Assembly: GCA_028223395.1 (NCBI GenBank)
Contig: JAOIUG010000002.1
Location: forward strand, 17,640 to 81,639
DNA length: 64,000 nucleotides
Source of the DNA: Shewanella sp.
GTDB taxonomy: Bacteria; Pseudomonadota; Gammaproteobacteria; Enterobacterales; Shewanellaceae
Direction: 5' to 3'
Below the pieces are notes generated by a model that had not been told where the DNA came from, searched no databases, and saw nothing but the letters and a program-made list of their open reading frames with translations. This document shows positions 17,671 to 26,288 of this stretch, one piece after another (the stretch's first letter is position 1; each line of letters opens with the position of its first letter). Both the position numbers and the translations under genes were made by a program.

Positions 17671-20655
17671 TTAGAACTTAGCTCGAACGCCTAATGTGTA
17701 GCGACGGTCTGATTCACTGTACTTCCAGACTGAACCGAGCTCGGTGGTATATTCAATGGGCTCACCAGTGAGGTTAACCACGTTGCCGACTAGGGTGAAG
17801 TGCTCATTAATATCCCAGCTTGCAGAGAAATCAAACTGACCTCTGGCTTCGCGGTAGTTATTACCTACTGTGGCATCAAAGTTATCTGCTGTTGGATCAT
17901 TTTGGTTAAATACGTTGTAACCTAATGTGCCCACCGTTTGAACTCGTTTCTCTGCTTGCGAGTATAAGTAACGGTCACGCCAGTTATAAGCTAAGCGGAA
18001 TTGCAATTGTTCGTTTTCCCAGTAAAGCTGACCATTGGCTGTGTTCTTAGAAATATTGAGTAGCGGATTACCATCTGGCTGCTCGCTGTCGGCGTAGGTA
18101 TAGTTAGCGTTCACACCAAAGCCTGCCCAGAAGCCGGGTAAAAAGGTCAGTTGCTGTTGGTAAGCAAGTTCTAAGCCTCTCACTTCACCACTGCCACCGT
18201 TCACGTCGGTGTCTACCACAATACCTGTGCGGCCTGCTGATTTTTCAGCGTTAACATAGCCTAAGCCTTGCGCCTCAGTTGCAAAATTGACATTACCTTG
18301 GCTTTGACCTGCAGTATCGAGCAAGCACACATTGCTCCACTCGGTAGTATTTTGCCCTTCAATGGTACTTGGGTCGGCTAAACAGCTGCTGTCAGTTTGT
18401 GTAAAGGAGTTGACGTCCTTATAGAATAACGCTGCCGAAATAATACCGCCATTATCAAAGTAGTGTTCAACAGAAAGGTCATACTGGGTTACGCGATAAG
18501 GTTCTAATTGGTAAGAGCCTTGGGCACCGGTGACCAGAGAGTTATCGATAGAAAGCGCAGGGCTGAGCTCACTAAAGTTAGCACGACGCATAACCTTAGC
18601 AGCTGCAAAGCGTATCAAAGTCTCGTCTGTGAGGGTGTAAGTCACATTCAAGCTAGGTAGGAAGTCAGAATAATCGTTTTTACCAGTTTCAAGCATTCTG
18701 TTACCGTTAGCATCAACTGATGCAACAACACTCGATTCCAGCTCGGTTTGAATATAACGACCACCGAATACGGCGGTTAACTCATCAAACTCTAAATGCA
18801 ATTGTGCATATATCGCACCGGTTTTCTCATTAATTTCTTTATAGGCACCGTTGTCTTCAACTATGTTGTCAGCCAGTGAGCCCGTCATTGCATAAGATGT
18901 ATCTTGTAATATTTGCTGCACAAGCGCATAGGTCGCTTCAGTGTTTTGCAATAGGTCACTATCATAGACATTGTATGTCAGCATGTCGTTTAGGCCAGCG
19001 AGACCAGTTTGGTCAAATGAGTTGCTCATATTGACGGTTTTAAAACTGTCGGTTAGCAGTGGGTTATCGGTCCATATTGGGCTGTATAGGCCATCAGCAT
19101 TGACTGCTTTCTTATAAGAATCTTTAAGGGTGGTATTGCCATTAACCGGCTTTAGATCATATCGATTAGCAGTGAAATCACGTTCGGTAAAACGTACCCC
19201 AACTTTAACCGCTGAAATCCAATCGACACCCACATCGCTGATTTTAAGATCAAACCGCAACGCTTGTTCTTCGTTATCTGTTTCTAAGGTTTTGTGGAAA
19301 AACTCCCGAAAAACTAAGTTATCTGGATTGGTTAGCATTCCGGGATCAGCATACATATATGCGGGAATGCCGTTGCCCGTCGTTGAACTCCCGGTACTGG
19401 TATGGGTGACTAAATCCAATGTTGGATCGGTACGCTCAATGGGGCGTAAATTAAATTCGTTCGCGGTCTGCTTTTCTTTTGATGTTGACAGTGAATACTC
19501 AGCAGATAGCTCAATATCATCGGTGATAAACCAATCACCGCCTATGGCATTAGAGGTGGTATCTGATGTGGTGAAGTCACTCCAAGTTTTTGGAATAACG
19601 AGCACACCATCCAAGTCATAGTTATGCAATTGACCGTTACCGTCGTAGTATGAGTCACTTCTGGCGACAGAGCTACCACCCACATCAAGAATAGAGTAAG
19701 CAGATTGTCCGCCGTCAAGTTTGGTCGCATTGAGATCTAAATAGATATTAACTTCTTCACTGACGGGCGCCCACTGAAGAGATATCCCGTATGCAGTACG
19801 TTCACGCTGCTCTGTTTTTTGTTCAACCGTTGTTTGTGTTCGGCGTAGGTATTTGCCATTTGGGCCACCGGAATCATCTACTGTACCGTTACCATCAATA
19901 TCGATATTATCTTGAAGGTCGACTTTGTTGAAGTATTCATCGCGGCGTAATTCGCGATCTAAGTAAGCGATGTTTGCTGATGCACCAAAAGTACCTGCGT
20001 CACCTAAATCCCAGTTATGGCCGATACCGAGAGAGAGGTTAGGTGCTGTATTTTCTGTTTTGTCAGAATATTCGCCATCAAGTGTAATCGCTACTAGCGG
20101 CTCTGTGAGTTCTAATGGACGAATGGTTTCCATGTTGATCGTGCCACCGAGCGCCCCTTCAATCATATCTGGTGTGGGCGACTTGATGACTTCTACGGTT
20201 TTTAGGAAGCTAGAGGGAAAATCATCTAATCCAATACCGCCTCGGCCTGATCCCGCGGTGGAGCGGCCATTTAATAGAATGAGGTTTTCGGAAACGCCGC
20301 GGATTGTTACAGATTCGCCCACACCAAAATCAGTGCCAATGGACACGCCGGTTACGCGCTGTAAAGCTTCGGCGATATTGTTGTCTGGTAACTTACCAAT
20401 ATCTTCTGCAACAATGGCGTCGACAATGCGGTCATCAGTGCGCTTGATCAAATTGGCAGCCTTTAAACTACCAAAGATACCTTTTACCGTGATAACTTCA
20501 ATTTCACTGGTGTCTGATTGTTGTGCATCAGTTGCTGGCTCTGCTGCAACAACTGGCATGCTTAACAGTGCAGTTAGCGCAGCACCAAAAAGAGTTCGGT
20601 TGTTTCTTCTACTTTTGGCATGACTAAACATGGCACTTATTTGATTCAGTTTCAT
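17671..20655 (-). CDS. TonB-dependent receptor for alginate oligosaccharides
   Basis: Outer-membrane receptor, 994 aa. A long Shewanella-type signal region (cleavage likely after VVA, about residue 38) is followed by a TonB-box-like stretch EIEVITVKG, a plug domain with EDIGKLPDNNIAEALQRV, typical of the Xanthomonas/Caulobacter carbohydrate receptor subgroup (TIGR01782-like), then a large barrel ending in ...VRAKF, the terminal Phe needed for barrel assembly. I set the start at ATG 20655, which has GGGGAAG at ideal distance; an upstream frame to 20706 is rejected. Being inside an alginate locus it probably imports oligoalginate using TonB-ExbBD energy; the ligand is inferred. Two to three copies of the locus operator motif lie in its upstream region. 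Confidence 0.93.
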   Translation of the reverse strand: MKLNQISAMFSHAKSRRNNRTLFGAALTALLSMPVVAAEPATDAQQSDTSEIEVITVKGIFGSLKAANLIKRTDDRIVDAIVAEDIGKLPDNNIAEALQRVTGVSIGTDFGVGESVTIRGVSENLILLNGRSTAGSGRGGIGLDDFPSSFLKTVEVIKSPTPDMIEGALGGTINMETIRPLELTEPLVAITLDGEYSDKTENTAPNLSLGIGHNWDLGDAGTFGASANIAYLDRELRRDEYFNKVDLQDNIDIDGNGTVDDSGGPNGKYLRRTQTTVEQKTEQRERTAYGISLQWAPVSEEVNIYLDLNATKLDGGQSAYSILDVGGSSVARSDSYYDGNGQLHNYDLDGVLVIPKTWSDFTTSDTTSNAIGGDWFITDDIELSAEYSLSTSKEKQTANEFNLRPIERTDPTLDLVTHTSTGSSTTGNGIPAYMYADPGMLTNPDNLVFREFFHKTLETDNEEQALRFDLKISDVGVDWISAVKVGVRFTERDFTANRYDLKPVNGNTTLKDSYKKAVNADGLYSPIWTDNPLLTDSFKTVNMSNSFDQTGLAGLNDMLTYNVYDSDLLQNTEATYALVQQILQDTSYAMTGSLADNIVEDNGAYKEINEKTGAIYAQLHLEFDELTAVFGGRYIQTELESSVVASVDANGNRMLETGKNDYSDFLPSLNVTYTLTDETLIRFAAAKVMRRANFSELSPALSIDNSLVTGAQGSYQLEPYRVTQYDLSVEHYFDNGGIISAALFYKDVNSFTQTDSSCLADPSTIEGQNTTEWSNVCLLDTAGQSQGNVNFATEAQGLGYVNAEKSAGRTGIVVDTDVNGGSGEVRGLELAYQQQLTFLPGFWAGFGVNANYTYADSEQPDGNPLLNISKNTANGQLYWENEQLQFRLAYNWRDRYLYSQAEKRVQTVGTLGYNVFNQNDPTADNFDATVGNNYREARGQFDFSASWDINEHFTLVGNVVNLTGEPIEYTTELGSVWKYSESDRRYTLGVRAKF

Positions 20656-20694
20656 TGTCTTCCCCAAAAACGCAATTTCAATTATGTTGTGATG

Positions 20695-20778
20695 TTGTAT
20701 TACCAATTACTGTGTTTTTAACTACTGATAACATTTATATAACACCCAACCGGTTAATGCAAATTGTTATTACCAAAT
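20695..20778. promoter_or_regulatory. Putative operators upstream of the receptor gene
   Basis: Two copies of the motif lie 40 and 114 bp before the receptor start: TTGTATTACCAAT at 20695-20707 and TTGTTATTACCAAA at 20764-20777. The first matches 12 of 13 bases with the complement of 21168-21180. Their form agrees with sites at 17521 and 28817, pointing to a shared regulator. Confidence 0.55.
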
Positions 20779-21305
20779 AAATGTATTTTGTCATACATCT
20801 AGGTAAGTTGTTTTTATGTAAACACTTTTACTCAAGAGTTGGTTAAATAATTTAAATTTATCAGTATTTTGGCGTTTAAGGAGGAGGTAAGTTATTTTTT
20901 TGGTAAAAGAAAATAATTAAGAATTCATCACTTTGAGAGAAATGAACTCTGCTAGTTGGGCTTAGTGTTCATGGTTGTGTTGCTGTATTTTTTGTTTAAT
21001 ATTAATAATTTATATTGAATTCCTTGGTTGTAAGTTATTTGGTTTTATTCCTGTGATTTGCCTTGTGTGCAAGTTGCTGTTTTTCGCGGATTCATTGTGG
21101 GTACGGGGTGAGTGATCTAACGCTTGGGAACTCGTTTAACTCAATAATGGGTAATCTTGAATTGGAAATTGGTATTACAAAAGGTTGCCTGTGCGGCTGA
21201 ATGTCTTAAACCGTTACGGAGAGTCTTAGTGCTGAGTAGCTGTGGTGAAGTTAGCAGGAAAAGTGCAGCGAGGGATAGGGAGGAGTCGTTTACGAAAGAG
21301 CAGTA

Positions 21306-21340
21306 GGCTCACCTTAATCAGTAAAACTATAAGGTGAACC
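21306..21340 (-). terminator. Hairpin after kdgK
   Basis: GGCTCACCTTA and TAAGGTGAACC form an 11-bp stem with one G-T pair, about 25 bp after the kdgK stop. The T tract is weak, so termination strength is uncertain. Confidence 0.5.
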
Positions 21341-21363
21341 GTTTAGATAGGTGGGGCGAATGA

Positions 21364-22305
21364 TTAAAATCGTGCTTGCAAAAACTCGTCGAAGCCGATC
21401 TTATCTACTATGGCGCCTTTATGTTGGATAACATAGGCGGCAGATTGTGCTGCCATGTTGATAGCCTCGAAGTCATTGATGCCATTGAGCTTCGCGCCTA
21501 AATATACCCCATTGAATGAATCTCCCGCCGACGTAGTATCAACCACGTGCTTAACGGGGCTGACTTGTATCTCTTGAGGTTGGCCATCGTTTAGGCTTTG
21601 GGTAACCACAATCAGTGATGCTGGTCCGTTTTTGATGATCAGTTCCGTGATGGGGTAAGGAGCCAAAAAGTCGATAACTCCTTGTGCTGTGTCGATGGAG
21701 AACAATTGCTCAAAATCGTCTACTCCTGGTAGAACTGTTGATGCTTTTGCGAAGGCTAATTGGAACTGAGCCTTGGCCTCGCCTGGGCTTGACCACATTC
21801 TAGGGCGATAATTGGGGTCAAAGACAATCTGTACGCCCGCTTGTATTAATTGGTCAACCATATGCCAAAAGCTTGCTCGGGCATTCGGTTCAATGACGGC
21901 GATAGAGATCCCCGAAAAGAAAAACATATCGCCTTGGCTAAGCTGAGCGATGGCAGCATCATTGATATGCTGCATAACCTGGCGAGCTGCTGAGTTTTCT
22001 CGCCAATAGGTAAAACTACGCTCGCCGTTGTCATCGAGATCGATAGCATAAAGCCCTGGCGCTTTGTTTTTAGATTGAAATACCAGATCAGACTGAATAT
22101 TTTCATCTTTAAAACATGTCATCATGTTCTGACTAAACCTGTCTGTGCCAACGACGGTGACTAAGTGAACATTGGTTTTTGGAAACGCCCGCTTAAGATA
22201 CACCGCAGTGTTATAAACATCGCCGGCGAAAGATTGCTTCATGGTATTCATCGAGGTATTCATTAACTCAATCATACATTCGCCAAGTAAATAAATGTTC
22301 TTCAT
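21364..22305 (-). CDS. kdgK: 2-keto-3-deoxygluconate kinase
   Basis: PfkB-family sugar kinase, 313 aa, phosphorylating KDG to KDPG, the last step before the Entner-Doudoroff aldolase. The opening LLGECMIEL, the NTAVYLKR substrate segment near residue 33, and the ATP/anion-hole motif DTTSAGDSFNG near 250 (the form used by KdgK rather than DTTGAGD) support the call. It is the last gene of the lyase operon, 62 bp after the transporter. The aldolase Eda is absent from the window. Confidence 0.93.
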   Translation of the reverse strand: MKNIYLLGECMIELMNTSMNTMKQSFAGDVYNTAVYLKRAFPKTNVHLVTVVGTDRFSQNMMTCFKDENIQSDLVFQSKNKAPGLYAIDLDDNGERSFTYWRENSAARQVMQHINDAAIAQLSQGDMFFFSGISIAVIEPNARASFWHMVDQLIQAGVQIVFDPNYRPRMWSSPGEAKAQFQLAFAKASTVLPGVDDFEQLFSIDTAQGVIDFLAPYPITELIIKNGPASLIVVTQSLNDGQPQEIQVSPVKHVVDTTSAGDSFNGVYLGAKLNGINDFEAINMAAQSAAYVIQHKGAIVDKIGFDEFLQARF

Positions 22306-22367
22306 TAACGGGTCCCTATCTGTTTAAACTCTAAATTTAACTGCCAATGTTCACTCAATATCGTTGT

Positions 22368-23660
22368 TTAGCGCTTGCAAACTGGCGCTATTTTAGGGAT
22401 CAGTATCCATACAGCAGCAATTGCAATAACGGCTAACGAAGCGCCAATAACAAACGCTGGGGTATAGTTACCATCAGCGGTTAAGTAGGGCACGAGCGCC
22501 GTTAACCCCAAGGCGCCTAGTTTGGCGGCCATGCCAGATAAGCCTGCGAGGGTACCCACCGCCTTTTTACCATATAAGTCACTGGGTAAAGTCTGCACAT
22601 TACCAATAGCGGTTTGAAACCCAAATAAGATCACCGCCATAATCAGCACTGCTGTGGTGGGGGCGCCAGGATCTGCCATTGCAAGCAAGGCGGGTAGCAT
22701 GATCAGGCAACCTAAGGTGATTGTGAATTTTCGCGTGCGGTTTACACTCCAGCCGGCTTTGAGGCGATTTTGAGCGAGTAAACCACCACACCAAGCGCCT
22801 AACATTGCGCCGACATAGGGAACCCAGCCGTAGATACCAATCGATTTAACATCCATACCATAAACTTCATTAAGGTAGATGGGGATCCAGAAAACAAATA
22901 GCCACCAAATCGGGTCGATTGCTGCAGAGGCAATAATCACGCCCCAACTTTGTTTATGGCATAACAACTCTTTGGTCGTTGGGTTGTATTCTTTGGCATC
23001 GGGTTGTTCCTCAGGAGTACATTTTTGTCCCGTGAGGATGTATTCGCGTTCTTCTTCAGTGATCCATGGGTGAGATTGAGGCGGTGCTTTAACTAAAATT
23101 ATCCATGGGATAAGCCATAACAGACCAATTAAACCGATAAGAATAAACACCATTTGCCAGCTGAAGTACACGGTCATATAGGCGATAAGTGGGATAGACA
23201 CGATGCCACCGATGGCCGCACCAGAATTGAAAATTCCCTGTGCTAAGGCGCGTTCTTTGGTTGGAAACCAATCGGCGTTGCTTTTTGCTGCACCTGGCCA
23301 GTTTCCGGCTTCAGCCACACCTAATATGGCTCTGAAAATTGAGAAACTTAATACCCCTTGGGCAAATGAATGGGCTGCGGTTGCCAGCGACCAAACGCCA
23401 ATTGATAACACAAAACCCAACCGGGTGCCGAGCCAGTCAAAGATTTTACCAAAAATGGCTTGGCCAAATGCATAGGAAAAAATGAACACAATGGAGATGT
23501 TGGCATAAATTTGCTTACGTTCCAGTGTTGTTTTATCTGGAAAAATCTCTTCGACGATATCTGGCCAAAGCACGCTTAAGGCAGAACGATCGATATAGTT
23601 GATCACGGTGGCCAGGGCGATGAGCAAAATGACCCACCATCTTAAATTAGTCATTTTCAT
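22368..23660 (-). CDS. MFS transporter, hexuronate/anion:cation symporter family
   Basis: A 430-aa inner-membrane carrier with about twelve hydrophobic segments. The N-terminus (NYIDRSALSVLWPDI) and the segment FGKIFDWLGTRLGF with later AEAGNWPGAAK are characteristic of ExuT/anion:cation symporters. It starts inside a four-base overlap (ATGA) with kdgF, so it is translationally coupled in the alginate operon. The likely cargo is unsaturated monouronate or DEH produced by the periplasmic lyases. Vibrio alginate loci often use SSS-type carriers instead; using an MFS carrier is the alternative solution. Cargo is inferred from context. Confidence 0.9.
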   Translation of the reverse strand: MKMTNLRWWVILLIALATVINYIDRSALSVLWPDIVEEIFPDKTTLERKQIYANISIVFIFSYAFGQAIFGKIFDWLGTRLGFVLSIGVWSLATAAHSFAQGVLSFSIFRAILGVAEAGNWPGAAKSNADWFPTKERALAQGIFNSGAAIGGIVSIPLIAYMTVYFSWQMVFILIGLIGLLWLIPWIILVKAPPQSHPWITEEEREYILTGQKCTPEEQPDAKEYNPTTKELLCHKQSWGVIIASAAIDPIWWLFVFWIPIYLNEVYGMDVKSIGIYGWVPYVGAMLGAWCGGLLAQNRLKAGWSVNRTRKFTITLGCLIMLPALLAMADPGAPTTAVLIMAVILFGFQTAIGNVQTLPSDLYGKKAVGTLAGLSGMAAKLGALGLTALVPYLTADGNYTPAFVIGASLAVIAIAAVWILIPKIAPVCKR

Positions 23661-24004
23661 GATGCGGCCTCAAGAAAGTCTTCGCGCGCTGGACTAAAAG
23701 TATCGATTAATATTCCACCGGTAGGGCATGTTGCGCCATGGTCTGTGTGAGGCGGGATCATACAACTGTCACCGGCCCTTAAAATTTGGGTTACGCCATC
23801 AATGTTAAAGTGAAACTCGCCTTCAACAACGTAAGTCACTTGAGAGTGTCTATGGGCGTGGTTGTAACCAATAGCGCCTTTTTCAAACCATATTTTTACC
23901 GCCATGAGTTCATGATTGTACCCAAGCATTTGACGCTTTAGGCCGCCACCGATATCTTCAATTTCAGTTTCATTTCCAAAGGAAAAATGTTTACTTTGCG
24001 TCAT
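23657..24004 (-). CDS. kdgF: Cupin protein KdgF, uronate linearisation
   Basis: A 115-aa single-domain cupin. KdgF converts the cyclic 4,5-unsaturated monouronates released by lyases into linear keto sugars (DEH). The cupin metal ligands are visible: H49 and H51, Q55 in place of the usual Glu (as in KdgF), and H86/H89 in PPHTDHG; the spacing fits HxHx3(E/Q)x6G. It is coupled by four-base overlaps to both the PL17 lyase before it and the transporter after it. Size, ligands and position agree well with KdgF. Confidence 0.92.
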   Translation of the reverse strand: MTQSKHFSFGNETEIEDIGGGLKRQMLGYNHELMAVKIWFEKGAIGYNHAHRHSQVTYVVEGEFHFNIDGVTQILRAGDSCMIPPHTDHGATCPTGGILIDTFSPAREDFLEAAS

Positions 24005-26283
24005 TTTGACTCCCGCTGAGTAATGTCTAATAACTGGTATCTATCCGCGAAGCGATATGGCTTGTCGTTATAGTAAAAGCTATTCAGGTTTGACGTTTTA
24101 AGGTTGTTTTTAGTGTGGTTAGATTGTGCTTTATCTGAGATTGCCAAGACGTACTGCTTGATTTCACCGCTGTGAGTGGCCAAAGAGAAGCCGATGACAT
24201 TGACATCGTCTTGCTTTTGAAATGACAGTGAACGTACATTGCTGGTGGCGTTTAAAGTGTATTCGGCCGACGGGTTATATTCACCGTGGGGCTCAATGAC
24301 ACTGACAAAACGCTGATTTTTGGCTTGAGTCACCCGTTGGATAAAGCTATTTTCGGTGCGTAAATTAAAGTTGGGATCATTGGCTCCTAGCTGAGTGAAC
24401 AGCATTTCTACGTTACCGTCAGTAATACTGCTGTGAGTGTAGAAGCGACCATTGTCGTTGAGCCAAGTGACTTGATTGATAGGTGGTTGAGCGGTGTTTG
24501 CATTTGTCGCTGATTTCGCTCGCAACCACAAGTGTTGATATCCTGCTTGAGCGCCAAGCGGCTTGAGCTCAGTTGTTGCTGCAATACGCTTAAAGTTGGT
24601 GTCAATTAGCTGCCCTTGGTAGTGCACGGGCAGATCATATTGGTGCTCATCATTGCTTTTAACATCAACAATATCAAACACCAAAGGAACAGGGCCTTGT
24701 GGTAAATCGATAGTCGCTAATGCCATGGTTCGGGTGATCTCTATGCCCTCATATGCAGTGGCAATATTGGCCGAGGCGAGTGTCACTTTTGTATCACTAA
24801 AATAGTAATTAATGCTTGGGTGGTTGCTGTTGCCAACCTCGACATCGGCGTCAAAGTGACTGGTTTCATCTGCAACTAGGGTGTTGTGGGCAATTGTTTG
24901 CTTTGCCCAAGTTTTGTTTTCTGGTAAGTAGCGGCCACCAGCTTTGGCTTCAATGTTTAAAAATCGCGCCGCGCCGTAGTCGGAGATAATTTCATTGCCG
25001 CCATCATAAAACTGCCAAGTGAGCTTATCAAAATGGCCATGGCCTAATCCTTGTGCGGTGGCTTTAAATACCACGCTCGGTTGGCTAGGCGTTGAGTGGC
25101 GCATTACCACAAGTGCACCCTCATCGGCGTGCTTGCCATCGGTAAATAATCGAGAGCTAAACGGGTAGTGTGTGGCGGTATTTGTTGCTATCGCCTGTGC
25201 GAGCTTTAATCCATCCCCGGTTAATAGAATGGTATCTTGTTGCTTGGCGATATCGACCAAATTGCTGTCGGCGGTTAATCCATATGCCATGCTAACGGCA
25301 ATAACCAACTCCATCGTATCAATGCCTTTACTTTTAATGGCGTCGTTCAGTGGGAAGAAGAGACCGTTGTAGCTTAGCTCTATGGTGCTATAGATGGCTT
25401 TCAACAGGATGCCATCTCGGTATTCAAAGATCTTTCGTTCAGGCTGGTTTTGCTGTAACGCTTTAGCAAAAGTCACGAATGGCAATAATGCATAGCGTTG
25501 ATAATAAGGGCCTTCGTTATAATAGCCATCAGGGGAGAACAGCTCATCTAGCTGACGCAGAAATCCGCCTTTACCCGACTTTTCTAAATCATAAAGGGCG
25601 ATATCCACTAAGTGAGGTCGATTAAGGACAAAGCCAGTCATGCCCACGGCTGCGGTGGCCCAAGTGCCGTGGTTATGTACCTTATTAAAGGTGTGTGGAG
25701 ATTCAACCGACAAAAAGTGAGCGACTGGCAACAATAGATTTGACTCAATACTATCTATTTGTGCGGGAGACAGTGTCTCTACAATAAAGTCATAGGCTTG
25801 TATTGTGTGCACTAGCCAAACCGCCTCATTTAACCCTTGCCAAAACAGTTTGCCCTCATTACTGCTTTTGCGTTTGGGGTGGCGAGGTAGTGTTGGATAG
25901 AGCGTTGCATACTGCAACAGCATGTCACGAACAAAGTCAGCGTATTTAGGATCTTGAGTGAGTTGATACATTATTCCTGCATCATACATATGCTGATAGT
26001 TTTTCTTGTGTCTTTCGTGGGTGTAACCGCCTCCGGCATCTGTCGGGATGGGTACATCAGTAGCTTGACCGATAAAAGTGTCGACACTGGCCTTTTTTGC
26101 AATAAATGCTTGCTGGAATAACCCTGGCTGCTCAATCGCTTCGCGCATAGTGTCGACATCTTGCTGATTGACGACCAATGTTGGGTGGTGGAGCTTCGCA
26201 GCCTGAGCGCTTAGGGGCAAGCTCATCACTATTATCACTAGGGCGTTGAATATATTTAGTTTTAGTAGGTATTTATAAGTCAT
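24001..26283 (-). CDS. PL17-type exolytic oligoalginate lyase
   Basis: A 760-aa secreted lyase with a signal peptide (MTYKYLLKLN... cleavage after SAQA, about residue 28). An N-terminal alpha-toroid domain of the AlgLyase type carries HNHGTWATAAVGM near residue 205, matching the catalytic Asn-His pair of PL17 enzymes such as Alg17C, and YYNEGPYYQRYA near 255 with the catalytic Tyr. A heparinase II/III-like beta domain follows (GLGHGHFDKLTWQFYDGG near 350, with the metal-binding His). It should release unsaturated monouronate from oligoalginate in the periplasm. It starts 5 bp after the PL6 gene and overlaps kdgF. The family is assigned by motif recognition; the heparinase-like PL15 family is the main alternative and is less likely. 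Confidence 0.9.
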   Translation of the reverse strand: MTYKYLLKLNIFNALVIIVMSLPLSAQAAKLHHPTLVVNQQDVDTMREAIEQPGLFQQAFIAKKASVDTFIGQATDVPIPTDAGGGYTHERHKKNYQHMYDAGIMYQLTQDPKYADFVRDMLLQYATLYPTLPRHPKRKSSNEGKLFWQGLNEAVWLVHTIQAYDFIVETLSPAQIDSIESNLLLPVAHFLSVESPHTFNKVHNHGTWATAAVGMTGFVLNRPHLVDIALYDLEKSGKGGFLRQLDELFSPDGYYNEGPYYQRYALLPFVTFAKALQQNQPERKIFEYRDGILLKAIYSTIELSYNGLFFPLNDAIKSKGIDTMELVIAVSMAYGLTADSNLVDIAKQQDTILLTGDGLKLAQAIATNTATHYPFSSRLFTDGKHADEGALVVMRHSTPSQPSVVFKATAQGLGHGHFDKLTWQFYDGGNEIISDYGAARFLNIEAKAGGRYLPENKTWAKQTIAHNTLVADETSHFDADVEVGNSNHPSINYYFSDTKVTLASANIATAYEGIEITRTMALATIDLPQGPVPLVFDIVDVKSNDEHQYDLPVHYQGQLIDTNFKRIAATTELKPLGAQAGYQHLWLRAKSATNANTAQPPINQVTWLNDNGRFYTHSSITDGNVEMLFTQLGANDPNFNLRTENSFIQRVTQAKNQRFVSVIEPHGEYNPSAEYTLNATSNVRSLSFQKQDDVNVIGFSLATHSGEIKQYVLAISDKAQSNHTKNNLKTSNLNSFYYNDKPYRFADRYQLLDITQRESK

Positions 26284-26288
26284 GATGA

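Larger units (their letters stand above)
20656..21363. other. Intergenic region upstream of the receptor gene
   Basis: About 700 bp with no supported gene. It contains the receptor promoter region, operator-like TTACCAA sites near 20700 and 20770 and a related ATTGGTATTACAA at 21168-21180, and at its right end the hairpin that follows kdgK. Confidence 0.6.
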